From the NCBI GenBank assembly GCA_963575745.1, contig CAUYUJ010006291.1, positions 99,501 to 163,500 of the forward strand: 64,000 nt of DNA, written 5' to 3'. Below the pieces are notes generated by a model, which was given only the letters and a program-made list of their open reading frames with translations, did not search any database and was not told where the DNA came from. Below, in pieces: positions 19,954 through 31,482 of this stretch (its first letter is position 1; each line of letters opens with the position of its first letter). Position numbers and translations under genes: made by a program. The stretch is from Prorocentrum cordatum (Eukaryota; Sar; Dinophyceae; Prorocentrales; Prorocentraceae).

Positions 19954-20190
19954 GAGACCCCAACCAGAGCTTAGGCCGACGAGCACCGACATCGCGATTT
20001 TGGTGCGAAGCCCCAACCAGAGCTGAGGCCGTCGAACATCGAAATCGAGATTTCGGTGTGGAGCCTCAGCCAGAGCCCAGGCCGACGGACACCGAAATCC
20101 AGATTTCGATGTGAACCCCCCGCCGGATCGGAAGAGAGGAGGAGGGTGGAGAGTCGAGGCCGGCAAACACCGAACTCGAGATCTCGATGT
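19954..20190. repeat. 53-bp tandem repeat with a hairpin in each unit
   Basis: AGGCCGACGAGCACC-type unit starts at 19973, 20026, 20079 and 20157 give periods of 53, 53 and 78 bp. Each unit carries an inverted repeat around GAAATC/GATTTC, for example ACCGAAATCCAGATTTCGAT near 20091-20110, so each could fold into a small stem-loop. Confidence 0.8.
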
Positions 20191-21224
20191 TTCTTAAATC
20201 TTGGTTTCGAGCTCTTCCCACCTGAGGGACATCCATTCTTTCCGCATCCTCGGGCTCTCCTGGAGCGCTTCATGGAGTCCCCCTGGTCAGTCTTGAAAGC
20301 CTCTCCAGAACGGCTCTGGCTTCCCTTCTCCCGCTCTGCTCCATCAGGGGTGCCCGCCGCATTGCGCTCGCAGCGGGATTCACGGCGGGCGCCCAAGGGG
20401 GAAACGAGCACGCACATCTTGCAATCGGTGGGTCGAGTGCGTCGAATTGGGGATCTTTTGCAATCTTCGTGGGCCAGCTGCACGAAGTGCGTGCCGAAGG
20501 CCCCTCAAGCCGTTTCGAAGATCCAGCTCGGTGCCTCTGTAGGCCCAAGAGCTAAGAAGTTTTTGAGGAATGTGTGGAATTGAGGCTCCCATGAGCTATC
20601 CTGGGGGGGGGAGCATTTGAGGGTTTCTGCGGGTCCATGGGTCACGAGGTGTGCGAGGGGTGCCCCGAATTGGGGCTCCAGGCGCCAACCCATCGGATCT
20701 ATACGGTTGCAAAAAGCATGGGAACGCAGACTCACGTTGTTGTTACATGTTTTACCTGCCAATGGAGCCTGACAGCGCATATAAGTAGTAGTCTACGTGT
20801 CCCAGGATAACCGATCAGAGGAATTCGTGGAACCGCCCCTAAAAATTATTTTGCATGCGATCTTCATCAACCTCTCCAAAATTTCCAACTTCTCCATCTC
20901 TTGTGAAGTCAGACGGCTCTGTCCGCCCTGCTTCCGCTTCTCTCAAAGGGGGGCGCCGAGTTCAGTCGCTTCGTATATTTCGCCCGCCTGCACACCATTG
21001 TTGGCACTTGCCTTTATTGAGAAGGGCCGTGGACGAGCGCGTAAAGTCAAGAGAGGAGATACCTGTCAACGTGAAGCGACGAAGGATCAAACAGTTCGGC
21101 TCATGCGAGTTCGTTCAGGGTATTCGCTGGTTTCTCTTGTAGCCTGCACGTTGAAGTACAGTGTGTGCTGGCTGGTCGAAGGCATGATGTATTGGATTGT
21201 CAGGCGCTCTTCAATCGCATGCGT
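20191..21224. other. About 1 kb without a recognisable gene
   Basis: Moderate GC, short mutually overlapping frames, no motif recognised on either strand. Confidence 0.5.
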
Positions 21225-22096
21225 CGCCCCCGCCCAATACAGCATTTCGTGGCCCCAGAGGGAACTCCATCGAGAGTCCCAATGGCGCAGTCAGCATTCG
21301 GCTTCCCCGCCCGGTACAGCGTTTCGTGGCCCAAGAGAGAGCTCCACCGAAGGTCCCATTGGTTTAGTCCGCATGCAGTTCCCCCACCCAGTACAGCGCT
21401 TCGTGGCCCCATAGGGAGCTCCACCGAAGGTCCCAGTGTCGCAGTCCGCGTGCGGTTCCCCCACCCAGTACAGCGCTTCGTGGCCCCATAGGGAGCTCCA
21501 CCGAGAGTCCCAGTGGCGCAGTCCGCATGCGGTTCCTTCCGCCCAGTGCAGCGCTCCGTGGCCCCACAGGGAGCTCCACCGAGAGTCCCAGTGGCGCAGT
21601 CCGCATGCGGTTTCCCCGCCCAGTAAAGCGCTTCGTGTCCCCAGAGGGAGCTCCATCGAATGTCCCAGTGTCGCAGTCCGCATGCGGTTCCCCCACCCAG
21701 TACAGCTTTTCATGCCCCCATAGGTAGCTCCAACGAATGTTACAGTGGCGCAATTAGCATGCGGTTCCCCCACCCAGTACAGCGCTTCGTGGCCCCATAG
21801 GGAGCTCCACCGAAGGTCAGAGTGGCGCAGTTCGCATGCGGTCCACCGGCTCAGTACAGCGCTTCGTTGCCCCGTAGGGAGCTCCACCGAAGGTCCCAGT
21901 GGCGCAGTCCGCATGCGGTTCCCCCACCCCCATAGGGAGCTCCACCGAAGGTCCAGTGGCGCAGTCCGCATGCGGTTCTTGCGCCCAGTGCAGCGCTTCG
22001 TGGCCCCATAGGGAGCTCCACCGAAGGTCCCAGTGGCGCAGTCCGTATTCGGTCCCCCCGCCCAGTAAAGCGTTTTGTGGCCCCAGAGGGGGCTCT
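21225..22096. repeat. Minisatellite array 2, 77-bp unit
   Basis: About eleven units with starts at 21341, 21418, 21495, 21573, 21650 and so on (77-78 bp). Shared with array 1: TTTCGTGGCCCCATAGGGA, GCTCCACCGAAGGTCCCAGT and CCGCATGCG. Array-specific: GCGGTTCCCCCACCCAGTAC in place of the TTTCGGCACAC section. Some units are shortened, for example near 21915-21950. Confidence 0.93.
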
Positions 22097-22165
22097 ACCG
22101 AAGACGATACTTACAAAACCGGTATGCACAATTGCATATAGTTGGGTCCTTCGCCAGGCTTTTTT
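22097..22165. repeat. Terminal module of array 2
   Basis: It holds GGTATGCACAATTGCATATA and GTTGGGTCCTTCGCCAGGC followed by seven T, matching the modules after arrays 1 and 3. The array side and the T-run side are in the same orientation in all three. Confidence 0.8.
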
Positions 22166-22929
22166 TGTGAGGGATCGTAGTCCGGGGAGCGCGGACCCAT
22201 CGTTTTCCACTAGATTTCGTGGCCTCGGGAGGGGTTGGGATGCACGCAACACTCCGCTACCGGGAGAGAAGGGGGGGTCCGTTAGAAGATTACAGAAACC
22301 TTGTACCAGACAGCACATGGCATTCTGCCACGCCTCAATGTGCCAGGGGGCACGGTGGCGGATCTGGCGGTCCTGACAGCCTGGGTGGCCGTGTGGGTCG
22401 CGTCCTGGAGGCCTCGTTGGTCATTGCGGCGGCCGTCTGTCGCCTTTCAGGCCGCGCACGGGGAGTTCAGCTTCCCGCGGCGGACTTGCCCGAGGGATCT
22501 CCTGGTGACCTTCCACTCAGGGAGCCACGGGGGCTGGCACAGACGAGATTACAGTTAGCTATTGAGAGCTTCGCAGCGGAGATCCTTTGCACGCTTGTGG
22601 CGCTTCGGGCCAGCTCTTTTTGTTTGATCTCCGTTGGTCTTCGGGACCGCCGTTGGTTTTCGGGGCTCTCTGGAAGCCTCAGATCTCTGGGGACCCCAGC
22701 AGCAGCAGCAGGAGGACTGCTCTCGGGGTTCACTCTTCGTGTCCTTTCCCTCTCCCCCTCGTCGTCGCCATTGTCGTCTGAGTTCTCTTTCGCTTCTTGT
22801 CTTGTCCTTCCCCTCGTCAATGTCGTCTTCCTCCCATCCCGCCCCCCCTCGTTCTCGGCATCATTCTCGTTAGTGCCCTCCTATCTCCGCATCAGCTTCG
22901 CCCATTCGGCCGCCTGCTGCACACTGGAC
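22166..22929. other. Interval between array 2 and the LINE remnant, no gene
   Basis: Contains a CAG run at 22700-22714 and C/T-rich sequence from 22735 to 22870. Open frames overlap and carry no known motif. Confidence 0.45.
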
Positions 22930-23276
22930 CTGCCCACCTCATGGCCCTGATTCACGCGGCCATGGAGGCCACTTCTCGGTCCTGGGGCCAGGCCATTTTG
23001 GAGGATCTTCGATGGCTTCAGTTGCACACGGGGCGGTTCAGAGATTTTCCTGATCCAGGTGAGGATCTCAAAGTTTGGGAAATGGAGGCGAAGAAATCGC
23101 CTACCTCTTGGAAGCAGACGATCCGCCGAGCGTTGGAGCCTCACACTCGCCACCTGCAGCGCGACACACTTGCCAGTAAGATCTTTTACGTTCTCGAGTC
23201 CGCGGGCGTGCCGCCTGCGTGGGATGATGCTAGACACCGCCTGCGTCAACAGGATCTAGCTGATTCTAAGTAGTAT

Positions 23277-23588
23277 GTTTGCATATGGTGTGGGTTACCG
23301 TTCGCTGAGGTTCGAGGGCTGCGGGTACATATCAACAGGATGTATCATACCAAAGTCGATGTCATTCGAAATTGTCAGGGCCCTGAGCTTCATTGTCGTA
23401 CGTGTTCCCAGACCTTCGCGCATAGGTTGGCGTTAACAACACACCTGGCATTTGATGATTTGAAATGTGCAGTTGGGCTAGTTGTCTCCGAACCTCGTTG
23501 CACAGTGGCGGATGCCAAGCTGCTGCGACAAGCGGAAGACGCCAGACTGCGTGGACAACGCAAGGCTAGCCAAGGCCGCTGGCGCTGA
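23277..23588 (+). pseudogene. Two C2H2 zinc fingers inside the LINE remnant
   Basis: CX2CX12HX5H-type CIWCG...HINRMYH, then CX2CX12H CRTCSQ...TTHL, separated by about 20 residues. They are in frame with the 22797-23273 segment across one TAG. Paired C2H2 fingers after the RT thumb are a nucleic-acid-binding tail in several LINE families. The frame ends with a stop at 23586-23588. Confidence 0.6.
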
Positions 23589-23762
23589 GAAGTTCCAGCC
23601 ACTCGCATTCAGGGATTTTATCGACAACCGATTATTGAAGAGTTCGCCTGGCACCTTACCCCCCAAGATGCCCTGAATGTCTTCCTTGAGACAGACCCGG
23701 CCATCCCTAATGACAAGATAGAAGAGTATCTGAGCATCTTCAAGGACGTCGAGCCCCCACAG

Positions 23763-24660
23763 ATGCCCGACAAAGAGCCTCCCTTCTACCTCCGCAACCC
23801 GGGATCATTTCAAGGTATATCATCCGTGTCGGTGCCGATCAGGATCCGCAGATCTTGCTTCTTTGTGCTCAACCTATACTGCGGCCAGAGGCGCGCAGGT
23901 GATGTTCAGTGGCAGATAGAGTTCGCAGTCACGAAACCCACGGTCGAGATAGTGATACTCAGCGTTGACATAGCGATTGACCCCATCGGAGGCGATTTGA
24001 TTCGGGAGGCGACTATGCTCAAGTGGATTGAGCACATACGGTGCCACAGGGTTGTCAACACAGGGGGGAGGCCTCCTTGTGAAACCTGGTCGGCGTCCAG
24101 ATGGCACGAGGGAGGCCCCCCTTCTCAGGTCTACTGATTCTGTGTGGGGACTTCCGTGGGTATCGCAACGACAGTCGGAACGGTTACGGATTGGGTCTCA
24201 GCCATTGTACTCTTCGGCGCGTCTCTTGGCTGAACATCTGAGGGCAGGCGCGGGGGGGTGGATGGAACATCCAGCACCCCCCACGTGGGCCCCGCGGGCC
24301 CCCACCTCGTTCCACTGGCGGCCCTTGCAGGCCCTGGCTGGTGTTCCTTGCGCCTCTACCACAGAGTTTGACCAGTGCGAGCACCAGAGTCCGCGGGTGG
24401 ACCCCGGCACTGTGGGTGGAGCCCTTGCTTGCATCCGTTCCATTCGAATGGGCATTCTGCCCAGACTTCTACGGGACACCCCTGGCGTTGGCAGGTGCTC
24501 TCATGGGCGCCAAGCCCACAAGGTCCTCCTTGGTAAAACCTCAGAGGGCCAGTTTTTAACGGCTCAGAATAAGACGTACCCTGCAGGCTTGTGCAAAGCA
24601 CTAGCCACGGGAATAGTAGACAGCGTTGGCTCCCTCCTTACTCCGGTTGAGCCTCCCCCT
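23763..24660 (+). pseudogene. Methyltransferase-like module of the LINE remnant
   Basis: Frame 0 gives VLNLYCGQRRAGD (near 23865; glycine-containing motif I-like), VEIVILSVDIAIDP (acidic residue after a strand) and GGRPPCETWSASR (PPC at about 24072, like motif IV of C5-cytosine methyltransferases). The reading then shifts to PLLRSTDSVWGLPW, GGWMEHPAPP (about 24265) and FDQCEHQ, and briefly to GALMGAKPTRSS in the third frame. From memory, similar strings (GPPCETWS with RRxGDL and an EHP segment) recur in dinoflagellate retroelement proteins, but I cannot search. Fusion of methyltransferases to dinoflagellate retrotransposons has been reported for genuine DNMTs; this one is more divergent. It is broken by at least two frame changes. 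Confidence 0.45.
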
Positions 24661-25226
24661 TCCCCCTCCGATGGCGAAGTCGACGTTGTCGAGTACCCGT
24701 CCGACCTCAACGAGGCCCGAGAATCTTTAATGACCTTCTTTGTTTCTTCCGGCCGTGGGGTGGCCGAGGAAACGGTCCTTGCGCCTGATTTTGACAGTAG
24801 CAAAGTCGATCCTGAGCGCGCACGATTTTTTGATTCAGAATCCGAGTCCGAGGATCTTACAGAAGATGATCGGCATGCTCCTGCTGACCAGCCACACTCG
24901 TTCGAGGATGCTGTGGCTGAGCAGGAGGTGGCCGACCTTCTCCTTGGTAGCAAGCGGAATCCTGGCTGTTGATCCCCCCCTCGCCTCCCTCTTCTCCGCC
25001 TCCGCCGCCCCCCGCTCCTCTCCCCCTTGCCTCCCAACGACAAGCCAGGATTGCCGCCGACCGAGAGGCGGCTCGGCGCATTCGTGCTGAGAAGGCCGCC
25101 GTTGCCCGCCAGGCGAGGGTCATCATCCCCCCGCCGCCGGCCTGCTTTTGCGAGCCCAGCCCTGTGGAAAGGGTGGCTCGCGAGAGGGAGAGAGCTCGGT
25201 CTGCCTGGATCGACTACCTGGAGTAG

Positions 25227-27340
25227 GCCACGGCTCCTTCCTCTCTCTTTTTATGCTGCTGCTTTTCTGTTGCCCACTTTTTTTGTGCATATGAGGCGGC
25301 CTAGCAGTTCGATCATGAGCACGGATTCGCCCCATGCCAACGTTGAGCGAGCGAGCTGTCCTTCGTCCTCTTCTTCTCCTCAACTTTCTCCACCGTTTCT
25401 CCTCTATTCTCGTTTAGTGTTCTTCTCTTTTTCTTCCTCCTCCTCCTCGTCTTATCCCCTGTGACTGCCGAAAAGTCGGGCCACGGCATTCCTTCCAATA
25501 TGCTGCAGCGAGCAGCGCGCAAGCCCTGCCTAGACATATACCATTTAGGCGGATCCGCCCTTTTTCGTTCCAGCGGCTTGGTCGATTGGAGTTGGATCTT
25601 GTGCTGGAAGGTCCGTCCGTCCCGGAAAGGGGAGAGAAATTAGGCCTGGGGAAGTGGCCGGAACCTCGATGGCCGCGCAGTGAAATGCTCATCTTCGCCC
25701 TCGGCTTCGCCTCGTCTTCGTCCTCTCTTACTCGTCATCGTCGTCCGCATCCCCGTCCGTGTCTCTTTCTCCTCGACGTCCCTCCTTTTTGCCTCGTTAT
25801 CCCCCTCGCCCTCCTCTCTCGCTGTCCTCTCCTGCTCCTTCGCACCTCCGCCTACGCCGCCGCCGCCGACGGCGCCGCCGACATAATCTTCGCCGCCGGC
25901 AACCTGCGCCGCCGCCGCCGACGCCCCCGCCGCCGACGCTCTGGGCGGCCGCCCCCCCCCCCCCCGAGGCGGCGCTGGCGCTGGCGGCGGCGCTTTCCCT
26001 GCGCCGCGCGCGCTCGGCGCCCGCGCCGCGGAGGCCCCCGGCGCCGCGCCCCTGGCGGCGGCCGCTGAGCCTGCAGGCCGCCGCCCCGCCCCCCGCCCCC
26101 CTCTGGCGGTGTGCGGCGGGCTGCGGGCCGCGGCGGCGTGCGGCGGCGGCGTGCGGCGTGCCTGCGTGCCCGCGGCCAGCGGTTCCGCGCGGCGGCGGCG
26201 TGAGGTGGCGGCGGCGGGGGGCGCGGCGAGGGCGCCGTCGACGGCCACCGCATCTTGATTGTAGATCGCTCGCGCGCTGCTGCCATGCGGGGCTCGTTGG
26301 CGGAGTGACGAGCCCCACTGGCGAAGCTAGTCTCAGCGCAGTGACGTTTTTTTCCACCTTGAGATCGCCACGTCCAAACAAGGGCGGGGACAGGGGGATG
26401 GGACAATTATATTAGTGTGTAGAAGGACCAGGAGGAAAAATGACAGTTTTGGGCGAGAAGGACGAGGAAGAGGATGAGGACGAGGAGGACGAGGAGGAGG
26501 AGGAGGACAAGGATGAGGGAGAGGGCAAGTGTGACTGAAGAAGAGGATGGCCGAGATGACCGTGTAGGACGCGTCGTAGCATGAGAAAAGGACCGTGTAG
26601 GGCGAGGAGGAAGCGGGCAAGGAGGAGAGAGGAAAGAGGAGTGGGAGGAGGAGAGTGAGGCCGCGGGGGAGGGGCACGTGCCTGGCGTGCCACTTCTGCA
26701 TGCCTGCAAGCTGCCTGCCTCCGGCCCCCGCCCTCGCCCTCGTCGTCGTCGTCGTGGTCGTCGTCGTCGTCTTCATTAACTTTGTCTTTGTCTTTGTCAT
26801 TGTCTTTGTCTTGATCTGAGTCTTTGTCGTCGTCTTCGTCGTCGTCGGCGTCGTCGTCGTTGATCTCGTGATCGTCTTCTCGATCTTCACCCCTCCTCCA
26901 TCGTCCCGCCCCTCTTACTCCTCATCCTCCCTTCTTCTCCCTCCTCCTCCTGCTTCTCCTCCCCTCCTCCCTCTCCCCCCCTCTCCCCCCCCCCTGCGCG
27001 CGCTGCTGGCGCGCGCGCGCGTCGGCCACCGCCCAGGAACGGCCCCGGCCCCGGCCGCGCCGCCTGCGCCTTGGCGACCGCCCGGCCGCCGCCGCCCGCG
27101 GCGGCCCAGCGCCGCCGAGGGCCGCTGTCGGCGGCTGCGGCGCCGCGGCGGCATCGGGGGCGGCGCAGGCCGTCGTGCGCTGGCGGCCGGCGCGCCACGA
27201 GAGCAGATCTCCGACGATGTCCTCGCCGCAATGTCCTCGCCCCGACGTTTCTTACATCTCTCTCTCTCTCTCTATTTCTCGCTCTCTCTCTCTCTCTCTC
27301 TTTTCTTCCTATCTCCGCTCCTGCAGGGCAATTGGTAACT
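25227..27340. repeat. Low-complexity DNA: C/T-rich, GCC/GGC-rich and (TC)n segments
   Basis: 25380-25460 is C/T-rich. 25850-26240 is extremely GC-rich with GCC/GGC runs, giving Arg/Ala/Pro/Gly frames on all strands. 26460-26540 is a GA-rich strand with GAG/GAC triplets. 26720-26880 has GTC/TCG runs. 26930-27000 is CCT-rich. 27257-27302 is (TC)n. No domain or motif supports a gene. Confidence 0.7.
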
Positions 27341-27909
27341 AGGCAGCGTGCACATTGATGCTGACGCGAGTCTTGTCGAATCGAGTCGAGTCGAGTCTAG
27401 TGGAGGAGGAATAAGAGGAGGAGGAGTTACGGAGTTCCGGATGATGCGACTAGGTCGGTTACCCTCGGCCCCAGGCCCCTCTAACAGACTTGCCAGCGGC
27501 TGTACGCTTGCCCTGCTCTGCTCGACTGAAAAGCTTGGGCCACCTGCCCTTACCAATCTTTGCAAGGTGGTCATTCTGACTACCCTCCTTGGGATTACAC
27601 TCCTTGCCGAGTTTAGAAAGATGGTCGGAGGAGAAATGCCCATGCAGTGCACACACCCAACTCCCCTGTCCCGCGTGATGCTTGAGGGTGTGTGACATGC
27701 GCGCACCCCCCCTGAGATGTGCACGTGTTGCCCACGCGGGAGAGCCCAAACGACACCGTCAACAAATTCAAGCGGGAAACACGGAGTTCAGCTGGGCCGT
27801 CTTCTGGGCCTGAGACGTAGATCCCACGACCACATTCGGTGAGAACATACCGTGAGCCGAAGCTACGTGAGGACCTAGAGGGTGGACGGAGACCTACCTG
27901 CTTCACGCG

Positions 27910-29704
27910 TCACTTGGGTCCTTCAGATTTCTTCTCAGCCGCAATCGCTTCCAGCGTGCTAAGTATGATACGCATCCTCACGAAGTACGCCTTGCGCTCA
28001 CTGCCCAACACGCGTGCTCTGATACTTTGGTCTACTCGGGTCTCCTGAGCTCTTAAGCCAGCCAAGACATCCGCAACAGTATTTCGTGCCACAAGACTGC
28101 CTGCAGCGTTTCCAGCTGTAACGTCTGCCGCTTCCAAGTGTGAGTTGACGAAAGGAACAGACACCTGGATCGCAGCACCCTTGGTTCTCAAGAGTTTCCC
28201 GATCAACCACGCAACGTCAGCATTCTTTCCCTGGGGTTCGGCGGGCCTCCCTGCGTACCAGCCTGCACACACATACTTTCATTGTCCGTGACATACACCT
28301 CAACACTTTCGCGCAGACTTCTGATCATGAAGTACATGCTGTACAACTCTCTCCTGTCAACATTCTGACCCTCTCCGGGTAAACAGCCCCAGACTCCCCA
28401 ATCCATGGTCATCTCTGCATGCAGGCAAGCTATCTGGCCTACCGCTCGCATCGCCAAACACAACAGCTGGGTCTTCATTCGTACCGCCCACAAAACACTT
28501 ACCATGATACCCTTCAATGCCGCACCAGGTCCAGCGTTCCTCTTGTGGTGGTGGTGGGGGGTATCCAACCATGCAGACGGTATCAGCCCACGTGCCCCAA
28601 AACATGTTTCTGCTTCCCTGCCTGCTTGAGCTCGCGGTAGGGACTCGACAGGCATCTTATATATATACATATATATATATGTCTCATGACCCATTGGGTC
28701 GGAGCATTCCCATGCACGACACAACAGCACTCCTTCGCACCATGCCATCGAGGGTATCGCACGGAGAGGGGCTGCCTGGTACGCTCCTGTCTGCGTTCGC
28801 GCGGCCACAAGAGGTCCCCATTGCGGCTGCAAATTTGAGGCCTGCCCAATGCTGCCCCCCCCCCGCCCCCCTCCAGGGGCCGCCTCCAGCGTGCGTATCA
28901 ATTCCCTGCAGCAAGATGCGTTAGCGGCTCCTCCTTCCATGCTTGCCCCGCCGTAGTGCTCTGATTCTTCGCGCCACAGGCGCTTCTGCACCGTGGCCGT
29001 AGTTCACCAGCCTCGAACTTTTCCCTATCAATAAGATTGATACGTTCAAAGGCGATGACAATCTTAGGGATGCACCCTCAGAAACTGAGGACATCCCTAA
29101 GATCGCCATCGTGATGAGGCGATGCTCACCATAGGGATAGGGATAGGTTCCAGGCTGGTAAGTATACTCACCAACGAGGCTTTGGGGCATGTAAATATTC
29201 ACACGCTCCAGTCAGATTTTCCTTTCGGAATTATCAACTATGTTGCATGCCTCTGTCGTCGTCACGTACTTCCTATACAGACGGTGATTTAGGATTCCAT
29301 CCAATTTCCAGCAAATATGTGATCACAGTGCCTTGTGGACCGCGGATGTGACGATGACGATTGTTCCCAGGATATTCTCGCAGCTCCTTCGCGGGTGCCT
29401 CCCATGACCCGTTGCTTCCCGCACGTATGGTTGGCACCGTGGTCCAGCATGATCGCCGCAACCGCAGACAACTGATCGGCCGCCGATAGGCGAGCCCCCG
29501 TCGATGCGAGCGCAGGTCGAGCAGCGTAGTCAAGCATTCGCCTGTCAATTTCGGGATGCTTGCGTTGGTCAACTTACTTCCTTCGGACATGCAGCATCTG
29601 CTGTCCGATGCGACCGTGCACCTCGTGGCCGTGCGTGCTTGCTGCCTGCGCTCCTTGGAGCTCTGGCCTGCGGGTGAGACTGGGTCTGCGAATGGCGCGT
29701 ACAA
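27910..29704 (-). pseudogene. LINE remnant of the same family as the element at 4.3-10.3 kb
   Basis: Read on the -strand from 29704: GTVITYLLEIGWNPKSP parallels VAATIAALLDLGWLPLSP of the first LINE. LWREESEHYGGASMEGGA (from 28985) parallels IWRKASEHYLGGGVEGGV, a clear family match. Then comes RNase H in alternating frames: VVFGDASGR, VDRRELYSMYFMIRSLRE, VEVYVTDNESM (near 28265-28300), VNSHLEA and NTVADVLAG (28150-28060). All five acidic/His positions remain, but at least two frame changes and an insertion near 29.05 kb show it is dead. RT catalytic motifs are absent. Confidence 0.7.
29051..29107. repeat. Strong hairpin inside the LINE remnant
   Basis: ATCTTAGGGATG (29061-29072) pairs perfectly with CATCCCTAAGAT (29092-29103). 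CCTCAG/CTGAGG closes a three-base AAA loop inside it, and GGCG/CGCC pair outside. It lies between parts of the LINE that are much closer together in the first LINE, so it is probably within a small insertion of about 180 bp. Confidence 0.75.
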
Positions 29705-30029
29705 AGGAACAGCTTCCTGTTCATGCGATCATGATTCTGCGTTCTCGTTATGCGGGTCGCTCGAACCAGACGCTTACCACCGCCCGTGTCACACCCTAAC
29801 TACGGTGCCCGCGAAACTGCTGAAATCTGAACTCCTCGATGTCGCACTTCACCGCAGCCGCTTTGTTTGGCGTCGCTGATTCTAGCGCAGACCGCGGCAC
29901 TTGTTGCACCTGGAGTCCAGCGTTGTAAATGGCCGAACTTGTGCCCCCTGAGCATTTGCCCATCCTGGCAATTCTGCTCCTCCTGGGTGCACATGTACTA
30001 TGGCAGAGCTCGTCGATCCATAGACGATG

Positions 30030-30252
30030 TCACATGTCGTCGCATGCGGTGGTGGCCACCACCCGCCAAACCACCCCAACCCAACCCGAAGGCTCAAATT
30101 TGCCCTCGATTTCCAGTGGGGGGGGTCGGGAAACATCGACAACCACATATGTGGAACCCTTAGCCCCCCCAAACCCGAAATTCGGGTCTTCGGGTTGGGT
30201 TGGGGTGGTCTGGTAGGTAGTCAGGTGGTGGCCAACATGATGCGGCACGTGG
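30030..30252. repeat. Inverted-repeat (MITE-like) element with 45-60 bp arms
   Basis: The left arm, ending ACCACCCCAACCCAACCCGAAG (about 30069-30090), is the reverse complement of CTTCGGGTTGGGTTGGGGTGGT (about 30188-30209). The pairing continues outward through GTGGCCACCACC / GGTGGTGGCCAAC and a CACATGTCG / CGGCACGTG edge. The interior is about 100 bp and G-run rich. There is no coding capacity and I could not define a target-site duplication. The flanks 29705-30029 and 30253-31400 show nothing recognisable. Confidence 0.7.
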
Positions 30253-31414
30253 CACACTTCGCGAACCTCGCCCCGCCCTCGGCCCCTGCACGGTCGGACT
30301 TGCGGGGTCGAGCGGTGCAGAGCAGGCTCGCGATTGCCGTGTACAGCGTGCGGGCATACACTGCAACACTTTCGAGGCCTACTCTTGGTATCGCTCGGAC
30401 GTGTGCACTTTTTCTCGGCGGGGACTCTTAAGGAGCATTCTGGAGAATCCTGCGAAAAAAACACACGCACGAAACCGACACAAGCGCAGGGAATGGGCGT
30501 CCGAGTGATGGCGAGTTCGAGGCCTAACCACCCGGGCGGAACTTCGAGTCGCAAGCCCGCTGTGCCCAAATGCAACCATCCAATCGCATCATAACAGTTT
30601 GCCAACTCAATCAGACAATGTCCGACATTCATCGAGAGCCTCACCGCCAATTCTTCATTAATCGTTCTCAACAAAGTTATTTGATCGCTGCGCTCCCTCT
30701 GATCGCCGCATCCCAATGAGCTTCGCATGCATCGATCCACCGCCGCACGTGTCGCTCGCTTGCTGCAGGTCAGAGGAGGGCTGTGTGGGGCAGTAGGCCT
30801 ATGACCCGATCGCCTCGCAGCAGCTTCACGTGTAGTAACGTTTCAATGGTCCATAAAAAGTCGATGAGGCCAAACCTGCCGAGCTTCGCGAATACTCAGA
30901 CTTGTCTTCCATAGCATCCAAAGGCGGCGTGCTCTCACCTGCTGCTCGTGTACGGTAAACAGGCCATGCAACTCAGCGATCTGCTGTCCCGCATGAGGCC
31001 CACAAGGATACCCAGTGCTCTCGCTTGCGATCAAGGATATCCTTCTGGCGCACAGCCCTCTCGGTGTCGAGGACGAGTGTGTCGGCGACCTGCGGCGTCT
31101 CCTTGGCCGTGCTCGCCGTTGGTCTCGCCGCGAAGCGATCTCAGCTCGCGCTGCCCGCAAGTTGAGCTCCTCCAGCGGGCAACCCTCGAGGCCGTCAAGA
31201 AACCCAGACCATTGGGCCTGGGAAAAATCTGCTGGCCGAAGTAGCTGAGGCACGCGCTCAGGTGCGTTCTGTCGAAGGCGCTGCACTGCCTCAAGTAGAC
31301 GCTGCCACAAGTAGAAGACGTTGCTGCTTCTCTCCTGAAGGTTTGGTTCGATGCCGGTTCGAACTCGTGAGCGTGGTGGGTAGAAAGGCGAGTCCACCAA
31401 TTCGCTGCAAGATC

Positions 31415-31482
31415 CCCAAGGGCAACCTCGCATTTGGCCTCGCAAGATCCCAAGGACAACCTCGCACGGGGAACCAGACGTG
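31415..31482. repeat. Short direct duplication, about 34 bp
   Basis: GCAAGATCCCCAAGGGCAAC...CTCGCA is followed after TTTGGCCTC by GCAAGATCCCAAGGACAAC...CTCGCA. A recent local duplication with no gene attached. Confidence 0.6.

Larger units (their letters stand above)
22930..25226 (+). pseudogene. 5'-truncated, decayed LINE tail: thumb region, C2H2 fingers, methyltransferase-like module
   Basis: On the + strand, MALIHAAMEATSRSWGQAI... with DLRWLQLHTG and SPTSWKQTIRRAL resembles the region after RT in dinoflagellate LINE proteins. A TAG at 23271-23273 is followed in the same frame by two zinc fingers, CIWCGLPFAEVRGLRVH and CRTCSQTFAHRLALTTH. The reading then passes through several frames: frame 0 at 23763-24137, frame +1 at 24028-24972 and frame 0 again at 24969-25226, which ends in a basic segment (ASQRQARIAADREAARRIRA). 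I infer a single polyprotein broken by indels. No RT catalytic motif remains, so it is 5'-truncated. Confidence 0.6.

Noticed and set aside
22986-23000. GCCATTTTGG near 22990, part of the DinoSL core
   Set aside because: Only ten bases match, and the flanking bases (GGCCAGGCC... and AGGATC) do not fit the leader.
25640-26415. Arg/Ala/Pro-rich frames of 180-220 codons in the GCC-rich block
   Set aside because: Simultaneously open on both strands in several frames, as expected from extreme GC content with few stops.
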